Assembly: GCA_049511415.1 (NCBI GenBank)
Contig: JBEKYC010000050.1
Span: 1-57,204, forward strand
Reading direction: 5' to 3'
DNA from: Bog-159 sp049511415
GTDB lineage: Bacteria; Acidobacteriota; Terriglobia; Bryobacterales; Bryobacteraceae
Length of the DNA: 57,204 bases
The stretch's first letter is position 1, and every line of letters starts with the position of its first letter. Made by a program: the position numbers and the translations under genes. Below, in pieces: positions 1 through 8,544 of this stretch. The notes under the pieces are model-generated. The model ran no database searches and had not been told where the DNA came from. It was given only the letters and a program-made list of their open reading frames with translations.

Positions 1-1437
1 CACCACCGGCACCGCGATATCTCCTAGCCGCACGCACAAGTCCGCCCCCGGTGCTGCGTTGCGAAATCCGGTACCCAGCAGACGGACAGTGGTCGAGACG
101 TCCGGACGGAGCAGGATCGGCACCGTCCGGCAATTTGGTCCCTCGCACTGGTATGCCGGGAACGTGGTGGTTCTGCCATCACGGAACTTCTGATACACCG
201 TGCCGACGACTGGGCCATGGCCGTCGTAGGTCGCGGTGTACAAGCCCGGCGAAAGGTCGCCAATCAAGGCCGGACCCGCGGCGCTGGAGCCGTCCCGGCG
301 CAGAATCGCGATCTTCGCCGGTCCTGTAGCACATGCGGGCGGTACGACGAAGTTGAGGTATGCCCAACCCGGCGCGACGTGCAAAAGCGGCGCCAGCCGC
401 GCCACCCCGCGAGCATCGGTGATTTGCACGGAGACGCCGGCCAAAGTCGTGGGATGCAAAGCGCCGCCGTCGGCATCGGTATCCGCCCCAATCATCCCGT
501 AGACCGACGCGGTTCCGCCACGCGGCAGAAGCATGCCGCCGGTCGGATTGGTGACAGTGAACAGCCCGCGAGTCACACCACTCCAAAGGTGAGCCTGCAC
601 TGCGACGCCCATGCCCGCGGGCGGCGTATCCGGCTGGCCGCACGTCCAGCCATTTTCCAGCGTAGTGGCGTAGAGGTAACGATACTCGTTGATGAGCCGG
701 CCGGGCTCGAACGATGAAACGATCCACGACATGCCGCGCGCGTCGAGGTATGCCAGTGCGGACTCGATCAAATCCGCGGCGGCTGCCGGATCGGGTGGAA
801 GGGCCTGACACGCCGCAGAGTTCTTGTCCAGCTCGAAATCCGGGATGTTGGCCAGGACCGGGGTAGTATCGTCGATGCGTTCGGCCGCTGCGCGAACGGA
901 TGGCACGCTTGCGCTGAAGCCGTGGATGACGTTGGGGTCACCGGTGGCGCCCTCGCCTACGATGATGGGCTGGCGCGCGCGAGCGGCGCGGATCGCCGTC
1001 ACGGAGTCCGCGGCGGCAGCGAACATTACGTCGGGGTAGTCCTTGAACGTGGCGGCGCAGCGGCTCCAGAAGACTGTGCCGGCCTCCGGCGCGCTCAGAA
1101 TGACGAGCAGGCCGAGTTGGTTTGCCGTGCGCACCACCTTGCCAATCGCTTCGAAATCGTCGCGCGGGTCGATTGGCAACCACACGGCATTCATGTTGAA
1201 CCGCTGCCGTATGTTACCCAGCGTAGTCGCGGAATGCGCGCCGAATTCAAATGGCTTCGAGATGCGGGGCGATAATGCGGGCAACCGAGTGCCGCGAATC
1301 AGGAACAGTTGTCCGTCGGCATCCACGATCCAGTTCGCCTGGATATGAAACGGTCCATGCGGCGCGGGTGTCAGCTGCTCTGAAGCTCCGGCCGCAAGCA
1401 CCCACGCCATGAAGAGGATGGAGCAGCGCAAAAGCAT
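1..1437 (-). CDS. Secreted glycoside-hydrolase-like protein with Solibacter-type C-terminal domain (3' end outside window)
   Basis: Reading the minus strand from the ATG at 1437-1435 gives 479 open codons to base 1, so the gene continues outside the window. The N-terminus (MLLRCSILFMAWVLAAGAS) is a signal peptide. Residues about 30-260 resemble a TIM-barrel cellulase/GH5-type fold: IVDADGQLFLIRGTRLPA, then NMNAVWLPIDP and a QPIIVGEG segment. I could not place both catalytic glutamates, so activity is unproven. From about residue 290 the protein changes to a beta-rich region containing AGPALIGDLSPGLYTATYDG, which resembles the C-terminal domain described in Solibacter (TIGR03437). A TATACT hexamer at 1457-1462 on the minus strand could be its -10 box; no clear Shine-Dalgarno is seen. 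The gene diverges from padR. Confidence 0.72.
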   Translation of the reverse strand, partial: MLLRCSILFMAWVLAAGASEQLTPAPHGPFHIQANWIVDADGQLFLIRGTRLPALSPRISKPFEFGAHSATTLGNIRQRFNMNAVWLPIDPRDDFEAIGKVVRTANQLGLLVILSAPEAGTVFWSRCAATFKDYPDVMFAAAADSVTAIRAARARQPIIVGEGATGDPNVIHGFSASVPSVRAAAERIDDTTPVLANIPDFELDKNSAACQALPPDPAAAADLIESALAYLDARGMSWIVSSFEPGRLINEYRYLYATTLENGWTCGQPDTPPAGMGVAVQAHLWSGVTRGLFTVTNPTGGMLLPRGGTASVYGMIGADTDADGGALHPTTLAGVSVQITDARGVARLAPLLHVAPGWAYLNFVVPPACATGPAKIAILRRDGSSAAGPALIGDLSPGLYTATYDGHGPVVGTVYQKFRDGRTTTFPAYQCEGPNCRTVPILLRPDVSTTVRLLGTGFRNAAPGADLCVRLGDIAVPVV

Positions 1438-1464
1438 GGAACCGGCGAGTGGTCCCAGTATACC

Positions 1465-1494
1465 TTGACGGATCCGCGGGACCCGGCGTATTGT
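1465..1494 (+). promoter_or_regulatory. Predicted padR promoter
   Basis: TTGACG at 1465-1470 and TATTGT at 1489-1494 are separated by 18 bases and point at padR. Transcription would start near 1501, inside the tandem repeat at 1491-1530. Confidence 0.45.
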
Positions 1495-1530
1495 AAATAG
1501 TTTAGGTACCAATTGCAAATAGTTTAGGTA
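1491..1530 (+). repeat. Tandem 18-bp direct repeat upstream of padR (candidate PadR operator)
   Basis: TTGTAAATAGTTTAGGTA (1491-1508) and TTGCAAATAGTTTAGGTA (1513-1530) differ at one base and start 22 bases apart, about two helical turns. The first copy overlaps the predicted -10 box. The AGG of the second copy (1526-1528) sits five bases before the padR ATG and could serve as its ribosome binding site. The layout suits repression by the product of the downstream gene, which is inference. Confidence 0.6.
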
Positions 1531-1533
1531 TGC

Positions 1534-1869
1534 ATGGGAAAACCATCCGATTTGATCCAAGGCACGCTCGATCTGCTGATTCTGCGAACCATCGCGGTAG
1601 AGCCGAAGCACGGCTGGGCTATCGCCAAGCGCATCGAGCAGGCCAGCGAGGACGTGCTGCAGATCACCCAGGGCGCGCTGTATCCGGCGCTGCACCGGCT
1701 GGAGCAGCAAGGTTGGATCCGGGCCGCCTGGAAGAAGACCGAAACCGGCCGCGAAGCCAAATTCTACGAGCTGACGAAGGCAGGCCGCGCGCAGCTCAAC
1801 AAGGAGCTAGCCCAGTGGGAGCGGCTGTCCAATGCCGTCGGCCTGGTGATCCGCATGGTGGAGGAGTGA
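1534..1869 (+). CDS. PadR-family transcriptional regulator (acidobacterial type)
   Basis: A 111-residue winged-helix protein. The N-terminus MGKPSDLIQGTLDLLILRTI, the segment HGWAIAKRIEQ and ITQGALYPALHRLEQQGWI are the hallmark PadR segments, and the length fits the short acidobacterial PadR group (TIGR03433 type) found beside ADOP permeases. I chose the ATG at 1534 because it begins the conserved N-terminus and follows AGG at the right spacing; an ATG at 1530 is in another frame. The stop is one base from the permease ATG, so the two are cotranscribed. It probably represses its own operon through the tandem repeat just upstream. The ligand is unknown. Confidence 0.92.
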   Translation: MGKPSDLIQGTLDLLILRTIAVEPKHGWAIAKRIEQASEDVLQITQGALYPALHRLEQQGWIRAAWKKTETGREAKFYELTKAGRAQLNKELAQWERLSNAVGLVIRMVEE

Positions 1870-1870
1870 G

Positions 1871-4537
1871 ATGCGCTATTGGGAGATTCTGCGCCTGCGT
1901 ATGCGAACACTGCTGCGCCGGGATCGAGTGGAAAACGATCTCGAGCGGGAGATGCGCTTCCACCTCGATCAGCAGACCGAAGAGAACCTGGCGACGGGAA
2001 TGCCGGCTGCCGAAGCCCGGCGCGCCGCCGTGCGAAAGCTAGGCGGGTACACGCAAATTCAGGAGGAATGCCGCGATATGCGACGGACGGAATTCATCGA
2101 AAACTTCTGGCGGGATCTGCGTTACGGCTTCCGCATGCTGGGCGCGAACCCAGGATTCACGGCCATCATTGTCCTAACCCTGGCGCTTAGCATCGGCGCC
2201 AACACCGCTATCTTCAGCGTGATCGACGGCGTGCTGCTGCGGCCTCTGCCCTACCCTGAGCCGGCGCGCCTGGTGCGGCTCTTTTTTCACAGCTCGAACT
2301 ACCCAAAGTTTCCCCTCAACCCGTTCGACTTCCGCGATTTTCGCACGCGCAACCGGTCGTTTGAATCGCTGGCCGCCTACGGCCGTAGCGACCAGCAACT
2401 GTCGGGCGCGGGGCGTCCCGAGCGGTTTACGGGATTCCAGATCACCTCCGGATTCTTCCACACGTTGGGCCTGCGCCCGGCCATCGGACGCGAGTTCGGC
2501 CCGAATGATGAGATCGAGGGTAATGGGCTCAGCATCATTTTGAGCGATCGCCTGTGGCGCAACCGTTTTGCGGCCGACCCGCAGATCCTGGGCCGCAAGA
2601 TTATTCTGGATTCGCAGCCATTCACCGTGGCCGGTGTGATGCCTGCCGGAACTGAGCACCCTGGTAACTCCTATCGCGGGGTGGCGCATGGCGAAACCGT
2701 AGATCTGTGGCGGCCCTTCACCTTTCAAGGGAATCCGAATCAGCGCGGCTCCCATTTTCTGGATGTCATCGGGCGACTAAAACCAGGCGTCACGGTGTCC
2801 CAAGCCCAATCGGAAATGAATGCCCTCATCGCGCAACTGGCGCGCGAATATCCCGACGCCCTGGCGGGCTGGCAGCCCATGGTGATTCCGCTCTATCAGG
2901 AGATTGTCGGTCCCAGCCGGCGCATGTTGCTGGTGTTGCTGGGCGCGGTCGGACTGGTGCTGCTGATTGCCTGTGCGAATGCCGCGAACCTGCTGTTGGC
3001 GCGGGCGACGGTCCGGCGGCGCGAGATTGCGGTGCGCGCGGCGCTGGGCGCCGGCCGGTGGCGGCTAGTTCATCAGATGTTGGCGGAAAGCCTTCTCATT
3101 GCCGCCCTGGGAGCGGGTTTAGGACTGCTCATGGCGACGGCGGGTGTGCGCGTGCTGATTGCCCTGCTGCCGGTTGGCTTCCCGCGCGCGGAGACCATTC
3201 ACATCAACGCCGCCGTGCTCGGATTCACGGTGCTGATCGCATTTGCTACCGGCCTGCTATTCGGGCTGGCGCCGGCGTTGCAGGCCATCCGCACGGACTT
3301 ACAAGGCAGTCTGCGCGAGGGTGGCCGCGGCGCCACCAGCAGCAGTGGGGCGATCCGGCTGCGCAGCGCTTTGCTGGTGGGCGAAGTCAGCCTGGCGTGC
3401 ATCCTCCTGATCGGCGCCGGCCTGATGCTGCGCAGTTTCGTGAACCTGTTGCGCACCGATCCGGGTTTTCGTCCGGAACACCTGCTCACCGCCAGCGTGT
3501 CGCTGCCGAATAAGACCTACAAGCCGGTAGATATGATCCGCTTCTGGGGCCGCCTCGGCGCCAGCCTGAATTCGGTCTCCGGCATTCGCGCCGCCGGAAT
3601 CGGCACGGACGTCCCCTGGACCGGATGGGACGACAACATCGGCGGCATGAATATCGAAGGCAAGCAGCCGCCGCCGAATACGATGTTCCACGCCCGCTAC
3701 CATGTGGCCAGCCCCGGCTATTTCAGCGCCATGGGCATTCCATTGGTGCGCGGGCGCTTCTTCACCGGCGGAGATACCATGAAGGCGCCGCTGGTGATGA
3801 TTATCAATCAAGCGATGGCGCACCGGTATTGGCCGGGTGAAGACGCCGTAGGCCAGCGCATGTCTTTCGAGGACCATCCCAAGGAAACCGATTGGATGCG
3901 GATCGTGGGTATTGTCGGCGATGTAAAGGACAAACCCGACAGCCCGGAAACGGAGATGGCCATGTGGTGGTCCATCGACCAGACACCCGTCGATGTCGGC
4001 CAGATGTCGGTGGTCTTGCGCGGCAGCTCCGACCCGGCGCTGCTGGTGAACGATCTGCGGCAGGCAGTCCGCCAGCTCGATCCGGCGCTGGCCATTGCGG
4101 AGGTTCGCGCTATGGACAACATTGCGGATGCCAACATTGCGACGCCCCGCTTTACGCTGTTCCTGGTGGCGCTGTTCGCCGTCCTGGCTTTGACCTTGGC
4201 GGCTATCGGTATCTATGGCGTGATCTCGTATTCGGTGAGCACGCGAACGCACGAGTTCGGGCTACGGATGGCGCTCGGCGCGAAAACCAGCGACGTGCTC
4301 GGATTAGTGCTGCGGCAGGGCATCCGGATGGCGTTGGTGGGGGTGGCGCTGGGCTTGGTCGGCGCGCTGGTGCTGGGCCGGATCATGTGGAGTTTGCTTT
4401 ACCAGGTGAGCGCCACGGACCCGATCACGTTCGCGTTGGTGGCAGCGGTGGCGATCGGGGTGGCAGCGCTGGCCTGTTATCTTCCAGCGCGGCGCGCGAC
4501 GGCGGTGGAACCGGCACACGCGTTGCGGTCGGAATGA
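1871..4537 (+). CDS. ABC transporter permease, acidobacterial duplicated orphan permease (ADOP) family
   Basis: An 888-residue membrane protein. Residues 1-85 form a soluble prefix typical of the family (RMRTLLRRDRVENDLEREMRFHLD). The core then shows two MacB/FtsX modules: a first membrane segment at about 95-115 (FTAIIVLTLALSIGANTAIF), a periplasmic MacB-like domain, FtsX segments including LVLLIACANAANLLLARA, then a second copy ending with ATLAAIGIYGVISYSVSTRTHEFGLRMALGAK-like FtsX sequence and the C-terminal PARRATAVEPAHALRSE. Each half ends with the family's RRREIAVRAALGAGR-type motif. No ATPase gene adjoins it, hence 'orphan'. It is cotranscribed with padR. Homologues with an ATPase partner are efflux or mechanotransmission systems; the substrate here is unknown. 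Confidence 0.93.
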   Translation: MRYWEILRLRMRTLLRRDRVENDLEREMRFHLDQQTEENLATGMPAAEARRAAVRKLGGYTQIQEECRDMRRTEFIENFWRDLRYGFRMLGANPGFTAIIVLTLALSIGANTAIFSVIDGVLLRPLPYPEPARLVRLFFHSSNYPKFPLNPFDFRDFRTRNRSFESLAAYGRSDQQLSGAGRPERFTGFQITSGFFHTLGLRPAIGREFGPNDEIEGNGLSIILSDRLWRNRFAADPQILGRKIILDSQPFTVAGVMPAGTEHPGNSYRGVAHGETVDLWRPFTFQGNPNQRGSHFLDVIGRLKPGVTVSQAQSEMNALIAQLAREYPDALAGWQPMVIPLYQEIVGPSRRMLLVLLGAVGLVLLIACANAANLLLARATVRRREIAVRAALGAGRWRLVHQMLAESLLIAALGAGLGLLMATAGVRVLIALLPVGFPRAETIHINAAVLGFTVLIAFATGLLFGLAPALQAIRTDLQGSLREGGRGATSSSGAIRLRSALLVGEVSLACILLIGAGLMLRSFVNLLRTDPGFRPEHLLTASVSLPNKTYKPVDMIRFWGRLGASLNSVSGIRAAGIGTDVPWTGWDDNIGGMNIEGKQPPPNTMFHARYHVASPGYFSAMGIPLVRGRFFTGGDTMKAPLVMIINQAMAHRYWPGEDAVGQRMSFEDHPKETDWMRIVGIVGDVKDKPDSPETEMAMWWSIDQTPVDVGQMSVVLRGSSDPALLVNDLRQAVRQLDPALAIAEVRAMDNIADANIATPRFTLFLVALFAVLALTLAAIGIYGVISYSVSTRTHEFGLRMALGAKTSDVLGLVLRQGIRMALVGVALGLVGALVLGRIMWSLLYQVSATDPITFALVAAVAIGVAALACYLPARRATAVEPAHALRSE

Positions 4538-4618
4538 CAGCCGAATGCGCACTTCGCCATCCATAACTAACTGAAAACAAACCGCGTAGTGTAACCGAAA
4601 TTAGATCGGCGGGTCCGG

Positions 4619-4624
4619 TATAAT
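4619..4624 (+). promoter_or_regulatory. Perfect TATAAT -10 box before a small ORF
   Basis: TATAAT at 4619-4624 lies in the gap after the ADOP gene, 38 bases before the ATG of the 51-codon ORF. No good -35 match is seen 16-19 bases upstream. Confidence 0.45.
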
Positions 4625-4661
4625 AGAAGCGTACCCTGCAGAGGCACTTTTGGATTACGCT

Positions 4662-4817
4662 ATGACTCCCCCGAAACGATTTTGGCCCCTTTACGACGAT
4701 CAGGAGATGGAGATCTACGACAACCTCTCCTGGGATTTACCCGGCAGGACCCGCCAACCCCGCAACGATGTGAAGCCGGTTCCGCGGCATCGCCGCCCCC
4801 GTACCAGGCCGCGATAG
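4662..4817 (+). CDS. Small basic protein (51 codons), unknown
   Basis: An ATG at 4662 opens a 51-codon frame ending TAG at 4815-4817, nine bases from the stop of the convergent DinB-like gene. The product has an acidic, aromatic N-terminal half (PLYDDQEMEIYDNLSWDLPG) and a strongly basic, proline-rich tail with RHRRPRTRPR. A TATAAT box lies just upstream and the frame ends neatly before the convergent gene, which argues for a real gene; the lack of an obvious Shine-Dalgarno and of any family I recognise argues against. The basic tail suggests nucleic-acid or ribosome contact, but this is speculation. Confidence 0.4.
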   Translation: MTPPKRFWPLYDDQEMEIYDNLSWDLPGRTRQPRNDVKPVPRHRRPRTRPR

Positions 4818-4825
4818 CGGCCGGC

Positions 4826-5339
4826 TTACTGCTTCGGGAAATTCGCGTTGGCCTTCACTTCGTTCAACTGCGCGGTATGCCGCCGGCTGTGCGCGGATAG
4901 CAGCAGGATCCATTGGTAGCCGTCCATTGTCTTCAGCACCGGATGGTCGAAGAAGTGGCCGCGCAGGTCGTCCTGTGTGTCGCGGACGAAGGCGATCGTA
5001 AAATGGTCCAGCAGTTCCTGCGGCGTGGCGAAAGTGTGCTTGGGAACCAGTGCTTCGGGCGCGTGGAATTTCTGCGTGCGGTTGGCGACGGCCTTCAGAA
5101 TAAAGGCATCCGTGACCGCGTCTTTTTTGTCCGGAGTGGCGGGACTTTGCACAATCTGGGAGACGCTGCCGAAAATCAGGTCTTCGCTGAGCGCGATATG
5201 CTCCGCGCACTCGAAGACCGACCAGGTGTTCGCATCCGGTTTGAAGTTCCACTGCGCCGGCGAAAGACCGGCTACCGAATCGAGGAACGCCTGGCGGCTG
5301 GCGGTCAGTTCGGCGATGGCTACAGAGCAGCTTTTTCAT
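4826..5339 (-). CDS. DinB-family protein with an apparent 5' frameshift
   Basis: The minus-strand frame from about 5330 to the TAA at 4826-4828 encodes a DinB four-helix protein: SVAIAELTASRQAFLDSVAG, QWNFKPDANTWSVFECAEH, then LLSAHSRRHTAQLNEVK. The three histidines (AEH, SAH, RRH) match the DinB metal-binding triad. The family is a putative metal-dependent thiol enzyme group. The only good ATG (5337-5339, followed by five A bases) is out of frame with the body. In frame, a TGA sits at 5336-5338 and the first usual start is GTG at 5150-5152, which would drop the first helix and one metal ligand. One base fewer in the A run would restore an ATG-initiated protein. The gene is either freshly broken or the sequence has one indel. 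Confidence 0.65.
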
Positions 5340-5384
5340 GTCTAATATTGATGCACACTGCGCCGCCGCGATTCAAGTTTGGCG

Positions 5385-6731
5385 CTAAGCTTTTACCGGC
5401 TTATTGACCACTTTCTGATTCTTGTCGTCCCAATACAGGACGCGGCCTTCACGGTACGATTGCACGGCCATGGAAATGGTCACCTGCGCGTGGAAGCCGG
5501 TATCGACATCGAGCGTGGGTTTCTCGCGCGTGCGCATGCAATCGAGGAAGTTCGTGATGTGGGCCACGATGTCGCTCTTTTGCTCGACCGGGATCTTGGT
5601 TTCCGCGTCGTCGCCGAACTTGGCTTTGTAGGCGTCGTCGGTCACGCGACGCTCCGGCAGCAGCGTGATGTGGTCGGTGCGCCCTTCGAACATGCCGTGA
5701 TCCACCATGATGATGGTGCCTTCATGTCCGCGGATCAGGCCCGGTATGTGGTGCGAATTGGCCATGCTGGAACTCAGCACCAGCGAATGTCCCGCGGGAA
5801 ACTCCGCCATCAGGTGGAACGTATCCGGCACCTCGCGTTCGTCCTTGAACACATAAATGCCGCCGCTGGCCGATACTTTGCTTGGGAACTGTGGTTCGGA
5901 CCAGCAGATATTCAACGGCGCCACTACGTGGAAGAAAAGGTCGGTGGCGATGCCGCCCGAATAATCCCAGTATTTGCGGAAGCGGAAGAAGCGATCGGCA
6001 TCATAGGCGCGCTTGGGAGATTTCCCCAGCCACATTTTCCAGTCGATGTAATTCTCGCCTTTTCCGTCGGGACCTGCTTCCTTATCGATCGGCCAGTTCC
6101 ATTCGCCCTCCTTGGAGTTGCGGTGATAGGAGCCCTGGCTCATGATCATCTTGCCGATAGCGCCGTCGGCGATGTATTTCTTGGCTACGTGCCACTGCAA
6201 AGCGGAAGTGGTTTGCGAGCCGACCTGCAGCACGCGCTTGGTTTCCTTGACGGTCTGCGAAAGGTGCCGCGCCTCTTCGACGGTATGGCACATGGGCTTT
6301 TCCAGGTACACGTCCTTGCCATGGTCGAGTGCTTCGAGCGCGATGGGGGCGTGCCAATGATCCGGGGTGGCCACGACTACCGCGTCGATATCGGAGCGGT
6401 TGATGATCTCGCGGTAATCCAGGTAGCCGTCGCACTTGTGCTTGTCGGCGGCCTCCTTCTTGCGCTTCTCATAGACGTCGGCGACCGCCACCACTTTGCA
6501 CTTGCCGGTGCTCGCCCCAATCGTGGCGTATTGGCCGGCGAGATAGGAACCGCGTCCGCCGACGCCGATCACGCCGACGTTGATCACGTCGTTGGCGCCC
6601 AGGACCCGCCCCGTGGCGGCCGAGCGGGCGCCTTTGGCGAACATTTCCTTGGCCGCGCCCAGCGCGCCGGCCGCAGCTACAGTTCTGGCCATGAAGTCCC
6701 GGCGATTCACGCCGTCTTGATTATCGGGCAT
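5385..6731 (-). CDS. Gfo/Idh/MocA family oxidoreductase with Tat signal
   Basis: A 448-residue protein. NRRDFMARTVAAAGALGAA at the N-terminus is a twin-arginine signal, so it is exported folded with its nicotinamide cofactor. The Rossmann start VINVGVIGVGGRGSYLAG has GxGxxG, followed by VVAVADVYEKRKKEAADKH, DIDAVVVATPDHWHAPIA and the EKPMCHTVEEA motif of the family, whose lysine contacts cofactor and substrate. The C-terminal beta-sheet domain includes DYSGGIATDLFFH. I chose the ATG at 6731 rather than longer frames because a strong AGGTGGAGG Shine-Dalgarno lies just upstream and the Tat motif follows at once. Secreted members are common in Solibacter-like bacteria and act on sugars or glycosides; the substrate here is unknown. 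Confidence 0.92.
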   Translation of the reverse strand: MPDNQDGVNRRDFMARTVAAAGALGAAKEMFAKGARSAATGRVLGANDVINVGVIGVGGRGSYLAGQYATIGASTGKCKVVAVADVYEKRKKEAADKHKCDGYLDYREIINRSDIDAVVVATPDHWHAPIALEALDHGKDVYLEKPMCHTVEEARHLSQTVKETKRVLQVGSQTTSALQWHVAKKYIADGAIGKMIMSQGSYHRNSKEGEWNWPIDKEAGPDGKGENYIDWKMWLGKSPKRAYDADRFFRFRKYWDYSGGIATDLFFHVVAPLNICWSEPQFPSKVSASGGIYVFKDEREVPDTFHLMAEFPAGHSLVLSSSMANSHHIPGLIRGHEGTIIMVDHGMFEGRTDHITLLPERRVTDDAYKAKFGDDAETKIPVEQKSDIVAHITNFLDCMRTREKPTLDVDTGFHAQVTISMAVQSYREGRVLYWDDKNQKVVNKPVKA

Positions 6732-6798
6732 ACCTCCACCTTTCCTGTTAACTGAAGGATCAGTGTATCCGAAATTGCGGCGCCCGGCGCGGGCGGGG

Positions 6799-7779
6799 TC
6801 AGCGTTCGCTATCCAGCATGGCCATCTGCTCGGCGCCGTAACGTGTGCCGGCAACCTGGGCCGGATCGACCAGACTTTCCAGTTGGGCGGACTCTTCGGC
6901 GCTGAGTCGCACATCCAGGGCCGCCAGCGCCTCGGCCAATTGCGCGCGCGTGCGTGCGCCGATCAGCGGCACGATGTCTTCCCCCTTGCTGAGCACCCAC
7001 GCGATAGCGATTTGGGTGGCGGTGGTCCCTTTGGCGCGGGCAAAATCGTCGAGCGCCGCGACCAGTTTGGCATTCTGCGCGGAGTTCGCGCCGGTGAATC
7101 GCGGAAAGTGGGCGCGCAGATCGCCGCTTCCCGACGGACGCGAGCCGCTCAACAGGCCGCGCGAAAGCACGCCGTAGGCGGTGGTGGCGATTCCCAACTC
7201 GCGCAGCGCCGGCAGAATGACAGCCTCGATCCCCCGGCTCACCAGTGCGTATTCGATCTGCAGATCGCAGATCGGATGCGTGGCGTGAGCCCGCCGGATA
7301 GTTTCGACGCCGGCCTCCGAGAGCCCCACGAAACGCACGGAGCCGCCGCGGATCAGATCTGCAATCGCGCCTATGGTGTCTTCAATCGGCACCGCGGGAT
7401 CGACGCGCGCGAGGCGGTAGACGTCGATGCGGTCCGTTTTCAGCCGTTGCAAGCTGTATGCCGCGAAATTCTTGACCGCCTGCGGACGGCCGTCCACGCC
7501 GATGAATGCTCCGTTGGGAGCGCGCATGGCGCCGAACTTGACGGAAAGCAGCACTTTGTCGCGGCGGCCTTCGAGGGCCTGGCCCAGCAGCATTTCGTTG
7601 TGGCCCATGCCGTAGAAATCGCCGGTATCGAGAAGGTTAATGCCGGCGTCGATGGCCGCGTGGATGGTGGCGATCGACTCGGACTCGTCGCTCGGGCCAT
7701 ACATGCCCGACATTCCCATGCAGCCGAGTCCGATTGGGGAAACCAGAAGTCCGGAGGGGCCGAGTTTGCGTGCAGTCAT
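6799..7779 (-). CDS. Aldo/keto reductase
   Basis: A 326-residue TIM-barrel NADPH-dependent reductase: LGPSGLLVSPIGLGCMGMSG at the start, DTGDFYG with the catalytic Asp and Tyr, and LLSVKFGAM with the catalytic Lys. The C-terminus carries the cofactor loop IVPLIGARTRAQLAEALAAL. Where most relatives have LHRVDP, this protein has YRLARVDP, so the tetrad histidine appears to be alanine; a subset of the family shares similar sequence. It lies in a minus-strand run, six bases downstream of the GDSL esterase gene, and may be cotranscribed with it. The substrate cannot be told from sequence. Confidence 0.9.
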   Translation of the reverse strand: MTARKLGPSGLLVSPIGLGCMGMSGMYGPSDESESIATIHAAIDAGINLLDTGDFYGMGHNEMLLGQALEGRRDKVLLSVKFGAMRAPNGAFIGVDGRPQAVKNFAAYSLQRLKTDRIDVYRLARVDPAVPIEDTIGAIADLIRGGSVRFVGLSEAGVETIRRAHATHPICDLQIEYALVSRGIEAVILPALRELGIATTAYGVLSRGLLSGSRPSGSGDLRAHFPRFTGANSAQNAKLVAALDDFARAKGTTATQIAIAWVLSKGEDIVPLIGARTRAQLAEALAALDVRLSAEESAQLESLVDPAQVAGTRYGAEQMAMLDSER

Positions 7780-7785
7780 GTTGAC

Positions 7786-8544
7786 CTATTTCAGCGCCTT
7801 CTCTATCGCCGATTCCGCCACCGGCGCCATGAGTTCGTAGCCTTTCATATTCGGGTGCAGTCCATCGCCCGAAAAACCATCGCGCAGCATGCCTTTGTCA
7901 TCCACCAAAGCGGCGTAATAATCGGCGTATCCGGCGTGCACTTCGTTGGCATATTCGCGCAGCCAGGCGTTCAATTTCAGAATATCCGCGGGCGGGCGCG
8001 ATACGGTTTGCTTGTTCCTGGTGTAGTCGCTTACCGGGGTGAGTGCGCAGAAAATTACTTTGATGCCATGGTGCTGGGCCAACTCCGTCATGGCGCGAAA
8101 GTTTTCCTCTATCATAGTGATGGTTGCCGGTCCCGTATTGCCCGCGATATCGTTTGTTCCGGCCAGGATGATGAGGGCGGCGGGTTTCAGATCGATGACA
8201 TCCGGATACATGCGCACCAGCATCTGCGGGGTGGTCTGTCCGCTGATGCCGCGATTGACATATGGCTTGCCGGGGAATGATTGCGCCAGTTTCCATCCGT
8301 CCGTGATGGAGTCGCCTAGAAAAACCACGCGGCCCGGCTCGGCGGACTGCGCCTTCAGATGGTCGTTGTCCTGGTGATAGCGGCCCAACTGGTTCCAATC
8401 CTGTAGCTGGTCGGCCAGGTTGCGGGCCTGAAACATCAGGCAGCAATTCGCCTTGGGCGGATTGTAGTCCTCCACTAATTGGCAATGCGCGGCGGCGGGC
8501 AGCAGCAAAAACGGAATCAGGAAGGCTCGGGCGTTTCGAGGCAT
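7786..8544 (-). CDS. Secreted SGNH/GDSL-family esterase
   Basis: A 252-residue protein with a signal peptide (RNARAFLIPFLLLPAAAHC). All four SGNH blocks are visible: VVFLGDSITDGWK (nucleophile Ser), VNRGISGQTT (Gly), LAGTNDI (Asn) and DGLHPNMKGYELM (catalytic Asp and His). The family includes secreted acyl hydrolases, carbohydrate deacetylases and PAF-acetylhydrolase-like enzymes; the spacing here resembles the last group. Its start overlaps the 3' end of the MFS gene by 28 bases, and the aldo/keto reductase follows after six bases, so the three probably form an operon. Confidence 0.92.
   Translation of the reverse strand: MPRNARAFLIPFLLLPAAAHCQLVEDYNPPKANCCLMFQARNLADQLQDWNQLGRYHQDNDHLKAQSAEPGRVVFLGDSITDGWKLAQSFPGKPYVNRGISGQTTPQMLVRMYPDVIDLKPAALIILAGTNDIAGNTGPATITMIEENFRAMTELAQHHGIKVIFCALTPVSDYTRNKQTVSRPPADILKLNAWLREYANEVHAGYADYYAALVDDKGMLRDGFSGDGLHPNMKGYELMAPVAESAIEKALK

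Noticed and set aside
5379..6755. 458-codon open frame on the plus strand
   Set aside because: It is the antisense shadow of the Tat-signal oxidoreductase; GC-rich third positions create long opposite frames, and its translation matches no family.
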